Source: Melitaea cinxia (taxonomy: Eukaryota > Arthropoda > Insecta > Lepidoptera > Nymphalidae). From it: DNA of 64,000 bases. The notes under the pieces were generated by a model. It was given only the letters and a program-made list of their open reading frames with translations, ran no database searches and was not told where the DNA came from. A program made the translations under genes and the position numbers. The stretch spans positions 9,254,670 through 9,318,669 of the forward strand of contig NC_059419.1 in the NCBI RefSeq assembly GCF_905220565.1, written 5' to 3'. The number at the start of each line of letters is the position of its first letter. Position 1 is the stretch's first letter. This document shows, one piece after another, positions 20,982 through 29,963 of this stretch.

Positions 20982-21586
20982 TAACCGACTTCCAAAAAAG
21001 GAGGAGGTTCTCAATTCGACTGTATTTTTTTTTATTTTTTTTTTATGTATGTTACATCAGAACTTTTGACCGGGTGGACCGATTTTTTTTAATCGAAAGG
21101 TGGTGTGTGCAATTGGTCCCATTTAAATTTATTTGAGATCTAACAACTACTTTTCGAGTTATATCTAATAATGCGTTTTTACTTGACGCTTTTTTCGTCG
21201 ACCTACGTTGTATTATACCGCATAACTTTCTACTGGATGTACCGATTTTGATAATTCTTTTTTTGTTGGAAAGGAGATATCCCTAGTTTAGTAGAATGAT
21301 AAGGAAACCAGGATCTGATGATGGGATCCCAGAGAAATCGAGGGAAACTCTTGAAAATCCGCAATAACTTTTTACTGGGTGTACCGATTTTGATAATTTT
21401 TAATTTAATCGAAAGCTGATATTTATCATGTGGTTATATAAAAATTTTATCGAGATCTGATAACTGCTTTTAGAGTAATCTTTGATAAGGCGTAGTTACT
21501 TTACTATTTTTTCGTCGATCTACGTTGTATTACTCGTCGATGTAATTGAAGTCGGTTTTTTTTTCGTTTGCGTGCAAACACAATTA
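20982..21586 (+). mobile_element. Family C element, complete copy
   Basis: Same order of modules as 20,164-20,776, only about 200 bp away, with the same 5' TAACCGACTTCC and 3' hairpin (here with a TG change in the loop). About ten bases are missing near 21,084, in the middle of 'gatttcgacaaattttgttttaatc'. Confidence 0.85.
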
Positions 21587-21647
21587 TTCGTAAAATTATA
21601 GTCCGTAATTTTGTTTATTTGTTTAATTTTAATTTGATGTTATTTTC

Positions 21648-22572
21648 AGCCGACTTCCTAAAAAGGATGAGGTTTTCAATTCGATTATTACTTTTATCTA
21701 TCTTAACCGCCTAGAACATATACAAAAAAAATTCATAAAACATTTAAACTTTCGGTGTCGTAAATTTTGTGAGAGTTATGAAGATGGTTGCGCGGAACAT
21801 GAAATGCTTTCGTTGGAGCAGAGACGTATTCTTTTGGATATGGGTCTGCTCTATGACATAATAAATAGTAAGCTTGATTGCCCACACCTAGTATCTAAAA
21901 TAGGTTTCCGAGTTCCTAAATATCGTACCCGTAATACATCTATGTTAGAAGTTCCTCAACATTTTTCGAATTATTTAAAAAACTCGCTGTTACTGAGACT
22001 CCCTCATACGTATAACACATTATTTAAAAACGTCGACATCTTCACAAAGTCTAAAAGGATATTTAAAACCAATATAATAAAAATACTATCTGAGTCACCG
22101 TAACAATGTATAAACTATAAGTATATATTATGTATCTGTATATGTATGATGTATAGCTCTCTTTATAGATATATGCCTCTTTTACTATGTATTTATATAT
22201 GTATATTATTAAGTGTAAGTTAACTGCATCTCTTATAAGCATTTTTTTGTGTATCAGAATGTACTGATTGTGACTGTTGTTTTCTTTTTTGTCAACGATA
22301 TCTCCACAATTTGTTAACTTTAGGGAAACCTGTTATTGGCTTGATTTTTTGTAATATGCTTTATGATATGAATAGTATATAAGAAGCTGTTGGTTTTCTG
22401 AATAAAAAAATAAAATAAAAATAAAAATAAAATCTGTATGTCACTTTAACTTTTGGGTCTTTAAACTGATTTGATGATATTTTTGAATCGAAAGGTAGTG
22501 CGTGTCATGTGACCCGATTTCAAATTAATTGAGATTTGACAAGTATTTTTCGAGTTATATCTAATAAATAAC
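21648..22572 (+). mobile_element. Family C copy interrupted by a LINE
   Basis: The 5' end is present at 21,648-21,700 (gccgacttcctaaaaaggatgagg). The body resumes after the LINE tail at about 22,440 (cactttaacttttgggtc...aatcgaaaggtagtgcgtgtcatgtgacccg...ttcgagttatatctaata). The 3' half of the element is missing. Confidence 0.7.
21702..22432 (+). pseudogene. 5'-truncated LINE, RT C-terminal part
   Basis: An uninterrupted frame to the TAA at 22,101-22,103 starts LNRLEHIQKKFIKHLNFRC and continues to SKRIFKTNIIKILSESP. LE.IQ.KF.K.L and the later PR.....F.P..RTN-type layout are those of the post-palm region of jockey/CR1-like reverse transcriptases. About 300 bp of 3' sequence and an AAATA-type tail (22,405-22,432) follow. 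The frame is intact over 134 codons, so insertion is fairly recent. Confidence 0.8.
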
Positions 22573-22659
22573 AACAAATTCAATTTAGGAAAATAATCAA
22601 AATTAAGGACTAACCTATAATGTTCAGTAGAAATAAAAATTTGTATAGAAAATAAATTT

Positions 22660-23385
22660 AAAGTAAAACACTAAAAAACTAGTTTTTATTTAAATGCTCT
22701 AAAATGAATAACATGAACTTTTCCTTTAAAATTAACTAGGCCAGTAAAAATAGCTGTTTTTCAGTCAATTTCACAATAAATTTCCGATCCAATTTGTTTT
22801 TATAGTTTAGGGTCACTTACTGAATATACAATCATAAAATGCTGATACATTCAGGTGTAGCTTCAAGCGCCATCATGAATCTTTAGGGCGAACGTTATTG
22901 AGATCATGATTGTAGAGAATAAAATTTTGCATCTTTTGTTTTCTGTTAACGTTTTTGTAAAACTTACCGGTTGCGATTTACGGCCCATTTAATGAACCGG
23001 TTTTTATTGATTAATCCATTATTTTAAGAGTTATCGGCCGAGACAGTGAAACCGGTATCCAAACAAAAAATGATGTAATCCCAGTGGTTTCGTACGTATG
23101 TTTCTCAACCGTACTAGCCCACCAGGGGTCACCCCACCCGGCGACGTGTTGAGAGTTATGCTAAGTCGTATCGCTTTATTCGTACCCTGGGACAATTCAG
23201 TGCAGCTTGCCAATACTGCTTCACTACGAAACCGAGATCCCGATTACAATGATATGCATACTAAGTTTATAGTTATTTTTGTTAAAAACTTTGATAGCGT
23301 GATTTAGAAGGACTCCACTTGCAACGAGCGACTATTGTTCGAATACCTTACTTAGGGGCCATCAATAAATTACGTCTACCTCAGC
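22660..23385 (+). mobile_element. Family D arm, copy 2, opposite orientation
   Basis: Matches 7,640-8,060: 'aaaactagtttttatttaaatgctc', 'taagagttatcggccgagac', 'gatgtaatcccagtggtttcgtacgt', 'caatactgcttcactacgaaaccgagatcccg', the ACTTTGATAGCGTGATTTAG core, and the terminus 'ttaggggccatcaataaatt'. With 19,615-20,960 it forms the second inverted pair of family D arms. Confidence 0.8.
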
Positions 23386-23850
23386 TCGAATTCAGATTTC
23401 ATCCGTACTAAAAACACAAGAGAATTGAAAGCGCTTGGTTGTTCATCGCGCGAATTATATGTATTTTCTCCCCACAAACATTACCAATAGTTATTTTTTT
23501 AAAAACGCAACATATAAAATGTTCTTCATACTTATTTCAATTAACATGCTTAATTTCAAGTCCATAACTTCTATATTTACTGAGATATTAAGGTTTTAAT
23601 ACAAAAATAGAGGTAACTTTGCGATTTTTTTGTATCGAGAAAGTTTTATGGAATCGTGTTTTTGAAACATATGAAAGATAGTTTATGTCCTGAACTTTAC
23701 CATACATAAATTTCAAACTTAAATATTCAGTAGTTTGGAAGATAATTATGGTCATCCTGCCGAGTGGAAAATAAGCAATTTGAGGTAGCATACACTTAAG
23801 GGCGTGACGTAAGGCGTAGACGAAATCGACGAAGTATGACACATCGACAT
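23386..23850. other. No recognised gene
   Basis: AT-rich. The 101-codon minus-strand frame over 23,588-23,893 shows no domain and overlaps the Helitron start. It reads like chance or repeat-derived sequence. 'gacgaaatcgacgaa.tatgacaca' here also occurs beside family D at 8,093. Confidence 0.45.
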
Positions 23851-24565
23851 CACTACATAGTATAAAACAAAGTCGCTTTCTCTGTCCCTGCACATGTATG
23901 TACGCTTAAATCTTTAAAACTACGCAACGGATTTTGATGCGGTTCTTTTTAATAGATAGATTGATTCAAGAGGAACGTTTATATGTATAATAACATCCAT
24001 TAAATAGTGGAGAAATACTGTTATTATTGAGTTTTCTAATGTTATGTCGTAAATAATTATTTTTTTTTTCGCATAAATTGCAAACGCAGGCTGAACCCTA
24101 CGAGATTTATCAAAATAATGTACTAAGTATTGTACACATTGAAAAGGTCTACAGAAAACTCCGCGATGGTATATACCTATCTCTTATGGATATCCCACAA
24201 TAACATTTTTTTGTCATTTACTTTTTACGACAAATAATGGCTAATTTTCGAAGCGATTTTAACTAATACAGCATTATCCAATTAAATACCTTAAATATAT
24301 TTTTTATTTAATATAGATCTATACGGCCCTTTACAGCATATGATTTAAATGAATATTTTCGAAGATATTACAGATTTAAAAATCGCGGTACGTAGCGTTT
24401 GCGGCGGTTCCGGCCGGCTTTTACTCTAAGTTAACGCGTGCGGGTCAGTAATGAATAAATATGGAATAAATCAAAACTACTGGATCGATTTTAATCATTT
24501 TTTCAGTGAATGACATAGGCTATAATTATATTTTATACCCGTGCGAAGCCGGAGAGGGTCGCTAG
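23851..24565 (+). mobile_element. Non-autonomous Helitron
   Basis: Begins near 'atagtataaaacaaagtcgc' and ends GTGCGAAGCCGGAGAGGGTC then GCTAG. This is a hairpin-bearing 3' terminus with CTAG at 24,562-24,565. 'aaactacgcaacggattttgatgcgg' near the 5' end is a common lepidopteran Helitron phrase. There is no Rep/Hel coding. Confidence 0.75.
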
Positions 24566-24683
24566 TCTATAATATAAAAATGAGTCGCTGAATGTGTTGC
24601 TAAGCGCAAAACTCGAGAACGGGTCGACCGATTTCGCTAATTATTAACCGACTTCCAAAAAAGGAGGAGGTTCTCAATTCGAC

Positions 24684-24734
<51 letters not shown>

Positions 24735-25494
24735 ATGTTACCTCAGAACTTTTGACCGGGTAGACCGATTTCGACAAATTTTGTTTTAATCGAAAGGTGG
24801 TGTGTGCCAATTGGTCCCATTTAAATTTATTTGAGATCTAACAACTACTTTTCGAGTTATATCCAATAATGCGTTTTTACTTGACGCTTTTTTCGTCGAC
24901 CTACGTTGTATTATACCACATAACTTTCTACTGGATGTACCGATTTTGATAATTCTTTTTTTGTTGGAAAGGGGATATCCCTAGTTTGGTACCATGATAA
25001 GGAAACCAGGATCTGATGATGGGATCCCAGAGAAATCGAGGGAAACTCTCGAAAATCCGCAATAACTTTTTACTGAGTGTACCGATTTTGATAATTTTTA
25101 ATTTAATCGAAAGCTGATGTTTATCATGTGGTCACATATAAATTTTATCGAGATCTGATAACTAGTTTTTGAGTAATCTTTGATAACGCGTAGTTGCTTG
25201 ACTATTTTTTCGTCGATCTGCGTTGTATTACTTGTCGATGTAATTGAAGTCGGTTTTTTTTCGTTTGCGCGCAAACACAATTATTTTTTTAAAATATTCC
25301 TTGAAGTACGAGGATGGTTCTTTCGGAGAGAAAAATTCAAAAAAAAAATTTAAATTTCCTGAAAAAGTCTAAAAACAACACTTTTCTATACTCCCATACA
25401 AAAGATTTGTGATAATACTTAAAAGTCAATTTGAACTTTAATACCATACGATAAAGTTTGTGTTAGGCGATACGAAGCTCGCCGGGTCAGGTAG
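24566..25494 (+). mobile_element. Second Helitron, abutting the first, split by family C
   Basis: A classic 5' start, TCTATAATATAAAAATGAGT, begins directly after the CTAG of the preceding Helitron. The body 'gctaagcgcaaaactcgagaacgggtcgaccgatttcgctaatt' is interrupted by a family C copy and resumes 'ttttaaaatattccttgaagtacgagg'. The 3' end is ggcgatacgaagctcgccgg then gtcaggtag, a CTAG mutated to GTAG. Confidence 0.75.
24645..25283 (+). mobile_element. Family C element, complete copy in a Helitron
   Basis: Full set of modules from TAACCGACTTCC to GTTTGCGCGCAAACACAATTA. A pure T run of about 43 bases follows the 'aattcgactgta' near the 5' end (24,688-24,730). That run is the most variable part between copies (9 to 43 T/A), a simple-sequence expansion inside the element. 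Confidence 0.85.
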
Positions 25495-25556
25495 TATCAA
25501 AATATATCTAATTTTTAACCGACTTCAAAAAAGGAGGAGGTTACTCAATTCGACCG

Positions 25557-25591
<35 letters not shown>

Positions 25592-25773
25592 TCGGGGATA
25601 ACTTCGTCGTTTATAAAGCGATTTTGATAATTCTTTTTTTGTTGGAAAGGAGATATCCCTGGTGTGTTACCATGATAAGGAAATCAGGATCTGATGATGG
25701 CGTCCCAGAGAAATCGAAGGAAACTCGAAAATCCGCATAGCTTTTTACTGGGTGTACTGATTTTGATAATTTT

Positions 25774-26270
25774 TAACCGACTTCCAAAAAAGGAGGAGGT
25801 TCTCAATTCGACTGTATTTTTTTTTTGTTATGTATGTTACATCAGAACTTTTGACCGGGTAGACCGATTTCGACAAATTTTGTTTTAATCGAAAGGCGGT
25901 GTGTGCCAATTGGTCCCATTTAAATTTATTTGAGATCTAACAACTACTTTTCGAGTTATATCTAATAATGCGTTTTTAGTTGACGCTTTTTTCGTCGACC
26001 TACGTTGTATTATACCGCATAACTTTCTACTGGATGTACCGATTTTGATAATTCTTTTTTTGTTGGAAAGGGGATATCCCTAGTTTGGTACCATGATAAG
26101 GAAACCAGGATTTGATGATGGAATCTCAAAGAAATCAAGGGAAACTCTCGAAAATCTGCAATAACTTTTTACTGGGTGTACCGATTTTGATAATTTTTAA
26201 TTTGATCGAAAGCTGATGTTTATCATGTGCTCACATATAAATTTTGTCGATTCCAACAAAAAAAAAATAA
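25774..26270 (+). mobile_element. Family C copy, 3'-truncated
   Basis: Starts TAACCGACTTCCAAAAAAGG, runs through the first module and 'ctactggatgtaccgattttgataattc', and breaks off in the second module at about 26,245 (cacatataaattttgtcga). The 3' hairpin is missing. Confidence 0.8.
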
Positions 26271-26329
26271 TATCAGAATCGGTTCATAAACGACAAAGTT
26301 ATCCCCGAACATACATAAAAAATGCATGC

Positions 26330-26640
26330 TGTGTGGTTACGGCATCAAAGAATATAGCCACCCCCTCTCTTCCCGTGGGCCGTGGGTGTCGTAAAAGGCG
26401 ACTAAAGGATAACACAGTTCCACTACTACCTTGGAACTTAAAAAGCCGACCGAGCGCAGGATAACTATCCAACTGCTGGCTTTGAAATACACAGGCTGAA
26501 GACGGGCAGCAGTGTCTTCGGTGTGACAAAGCCAGCCCTGCGATCACCAACCCGCCTGCCCAGCGTGGTGACTATGGGCAAAACACATGAGTTCTTGTGC
26601 AGGCGTACTGCGAAAGGCTGCTGTGATGATGATGATACAT
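26330..26640 (+). repeat. RTE-like LINE/SINE fragment
   Basis: 'gtcgtaaaaggcgactaaaggataac', 'ccaactgctggctttgaaatac.caggc.gaagacggg', 'gatcaccaacccgcctgcccagcg' and a (GAT)n tail match 42,830-43,075 and, reversed, 54,450-54,760. The third-frame reading near the tail of the 42.8-kb copy (KLVEAYVQQWTV) is the known C-terminus of RTE-clade proteins, so these are RTE 3' ends or SINEs sharing that end. Confidence 0.7.
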
Positions 26641-26700
26641 AAAAAAAACTATATACGGTCGAATTGAGTAACCTCCTTTTTTGAAGTTGGTTAAAAAGAA

Positions 26701-28430
26701 AAGCTACCTCTATTGCTCGCAATTTCTGTGAAGCTACATTTGTTTTGTTTTGTTAAAAAAAATTTTTGTGAACAATAAATATTTTTCTTTCTTTCCTTCA
26801 ATAGATCAACTAGTCTGAAATAAAATGTCAGTGTTAACTAAATGCCACTATGTATAGTTTGAACTAAACTAAATCAGCCTGTAACGTCCCACAGCTGGAA
26901 ATAAATCCCATGTTTTATGTTCCCATGTTTTGCATAATATCATGTATAGTCTACTGACTTAGAACTAGGATTAAATAAAACATATAATCGTAATAAAAAC
27001 ACATATATTTTGCTTCTATATTTTACCAAAATTTCGGAACAAGTCCAACAAGGCAGTCTCCGGGTTACATTGCCCTCTATACAAGCTCCACGCCCGGATT
27101 ATCCCGCGCTTTACATGTAAGGCCTTTAGTTACAAGCCTCAGTTTAGTGGATCTGATATATTACATCTAACAGAAATATTGATTATAAAAATAAATGGAT
27201 GGTACAGAGAGCTTATATAGAAACATTTAACAATCTAAGTTAATGTTTGACAAATACACTTAACTTTAACAAATTGTATTTTTTTTAGTTTCATCTTTGA
27301 TACACTTCGCTTTTAGGAAAATACTTACGCGACTTTCATAATAAATTAGCTTGAAATTTACAGTCAGATATTTAAATATACATAAAAACTAAAATTTCAC
27401 TAATTTTGGTCTTCAATGAGTTTTTAATTTAAATAATATAGAAATTACACTAACATTGAGACAGGAGCATAAGTTTAAGCAAGACAAGGAAGACTTTAAA
27501 TTGACACAAAAATAACACAATTTTGACCAACTAATGTTGACAATGAATTTAACAAGGACTTGAAAAATAACGTCTTGTCATTTCATGTAATTTGGTATCA
27601 CAAAAACCATTTAAATAACAATTTCGACAATGAAGGATTTTTAACAAAACTCTAACTTCATCAAAATTAGGAAAACGTTCAAAAACTATAGAAAAACTAA
27701 ATTGAATTTTTCTTTTCATTATAACAAAACTATTGGTCCTCATTTACCTTTGGTGTGCAAAAAGTACATCGCTAACAATGTTATCAAGATGTATAAATAT
27801 ATCTAATTAATTATTAATTAAATTTGGAGTATCTATGGTTATTTGCCGTTTAAAAGTTGTAATATAACTTCATTCCGAGAGATTATAACTCAAATTATTT
27901 AACAATTTACAATATTGTGTGCGTATTTATATTTGAAACTTAAAAAATATAATTATTACATGGGGCTTTACAATATAATATTAAACTGCTCTTCTGGGTA
28001 TCCGATAACTAAGTTTAATAAGAGAATAAGCTGTGATAATAATAATTTACTATTGTAATTGATATACTAGTGATTTCTACGTAATCCTACAAAAACTGAA
28101 ACAAAACATGATTTAATATCACTTTTCGAATTGTATATCTTTTTTACAAAAGTTCGTTGACTAAAAACTTTGTTACATTAGAAAACGATAAACTATAAGT
28201 TATAATACGCTTTTTGGTACTCGCAATAAATTGTTTAAAAAAATCATCAGTTTTCTGGCACAAATCGTCTGGCACATTGGAATCGTTCAGACCCACTAAA
28301 CCGGGCGGCTCCGTCAAAAGCCCCCGCGAACCCTAACAACTTATACACTTAACAAAATTAAAGAAACAAACCGCAAAGAACGTCGCGACGCGGAGGCCTC
28401 TCACGGACAATTTTTTGTCTAAAAATTACT
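26701..28430. other. AT-rich region beyond MED26
   Basis: No gene recognised. A short SINE tail remnant lies at 26,875-26,905 (cagcctgtaacgtcccacagctgg). From about 27,100 to 28,430 the sequence is low-GC without repeats I can name. It may include an extended MED26 3' UTR. Confidence 0.4.
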
Positions 28431-28842
28431 CGCAATGTATTGAAAACAATTTATTAAATCGTTCAAGGTACCATTTTCACTTACGAAACGACGATAGTGG
28501 TCGGCTCACATATCGAAAGATTATAAATTATTCACATCTGATAGTTGACTCGATATAGCAATATATATGTATAATATACAATTGGAACTCCTATTATTAT
28601 TAATTACCTAATTTTCTTTATAAATCACATTCGGTAACAAGATATCTCGATACGAAACAGTCTAGAGATTTCCATCAGAGTTTCCGCCGGGGCGACCGGC
28701 GCTCTGTATCACACCCGCGGTCTCACACTCACATCGCCAACTGTATGTACACACGAGCGCTCACACACGATCTATATACAACCGTCACTCTTAAAACTAA
28801 CATAAGGACACTTGGAATTCGGCGAGACTGGGGGTCCCGACG
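28431..28842 (-). other. Probable MED26 3' UTR
   Basis: Downstream of the MED26 stop on the minus strand. The first canonical poly(A) signal I find is AATAAA (plus-strand TTTATT at 28,450-28,455), which would give a 3' UTR of about 410 bases. No downstream U/GU-rich test was possible by eye, so the end is tentative. Confidence 0.35.
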
Positions 28843-29963
28843 TCAGTCTATGACGACGTAGGGCAGCGCCACGAGGTCTCCGAGGCGAGCGCACTCGTGC
28901 CACTCCGCGAAGTTAGGGGTCCGTAGCGGTCGACCGAACTCGTCGCGCTCCGTGGCTTGCTCGGCCGCATCTAACGCGCCGAGTAATGCGTCTCGCGCCT
29001 CCTCCTCCCCTTCCACTAGCCCCTCTCCCTCCTCACCCGTCTCCCTCACGGCGGGAAGAGATACGATAGGTGCGGCGAAGGTTTGCTCGTAGCGGTAGGG
29101 CACAGCCCGCAGCGCGGCATCGCAGAGCGCGTACAGCGTCCGACCGTCGATATCCTCCGCTTTCGTCCGCTCGACGGTTCGGTGCTCCGGGGGCTCACTG
29201 ACGAACTGTTTGAAGACTTCGACGTCGGCCCGCGGTTCGGCACCGAACTGCGTCTCGTCCTCCGTCGAGAGCAGAGGCGCCTTCAGTCTCTCGCTCGGCT
29301 CCAGGTTCGGCAGCGACACCATCTCGGCCTCGATCTTCGGCAGCTCGCGCTTCGACGTCGGAGCGGGCTCGGGGGGGTCGGTCGGTCCGTCGTCGGCCGA
29401 ATCCGCCGCGGCCTCTGTCTCGATTTTGACTTCGACCTCCACTTCGGGTTCGTCGAGGGGGTAGGGTCTGAGTGGCGGCGGCGAGGGCGGCGGCGGCGGC
29501 GAGGGCGGCGCCGGGGCGAATTCCGTCCACGGGGGCGCCGCCCGGAGCGGCACGCGGGCCAGGTTCTTGACGCAGTAGTCGTCCGCGTAGTCCGAGTAGC
29601 TGTAGAGCGGCACGACGCTGGTGAAGAGCTCGGGGCGGTCGGCGCGCGCGGGCGGGCGCACGGCGAAGCGGTGCGGCTGCAGCGGCGCGCGCGTGCCGTT
29701 GACGCCGGGCAGCAGCGCGTGGTGCAGCGCCTGCACGTGCAGCGGCCGCAGCGCCGCGCGCCGCGCCGCCGGGCACGCCGCCCGCGCGCCGCCCGCGCCC
29801 TCCTCCGAGCCGCACGTGCACTCCGCCCACTCGCGCTCGTCCTCGAGCGGCGGCAGCGCCGCCGGCTCCGGCTTCGGTTCCGGTTCCGGCTCCGCTTCGG
29901 TCTTCGGTCGCCTCGGCTCGCTGCTTCCGTTGCGAAGCGGCGACTCCACCTTTACTGGACTAG
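28843..29963 (-). CDS. MED26: MED26 exon 10, C-terminal domain (residues 317-689)
   Basis: Acceptor GTACTTACAG, 372 codons, TGA at 28,845-28,843. In order: an EPEPEPKPEP run, an acidic ECTCGSEE patch, LLPGVNG (~401-406), LFTSVVPLYSYSDYADDYC, a long Pro run, EVEVEVKIETE, and the terminal EWHECARLGDLVALPYVVID. In human MED26 the PGVNG and final LPYVCLD are about 30 residues apart; here they are about 280 apart. The C-terminal module therefore has a large low-complexity insertion. GC exceeds 65%, which creates long spurious frames on the other strand. Confidence 0.92.

Larger units (their letters stand above)
25514..26700. mobile_element. C-related foldback with nested copies
   Basis: Left arm: taaccgacttcaaaaaagg, ggttactcaattcgaccgta, (TA)n, 'atgtatgttcggggataacttcgtcgtttataaa'. 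Right arm, inverted: 'tttataaacgacaaagttatccccgaacatacata' (26,284-26,320) and 'tatacggtcgaattgagtaacc' (26,652-26,700). Between and within the arms lie a family C copy and an RTE fragment. The arms show that the two ends of this subfamily can pair over about 100 bases. Confidence 0.65.

Noticed and set aside
23588..23893. 101-codon minus-strand frame
   Set aside because: Overlaps the start of a Helitron and has no recognisable family.
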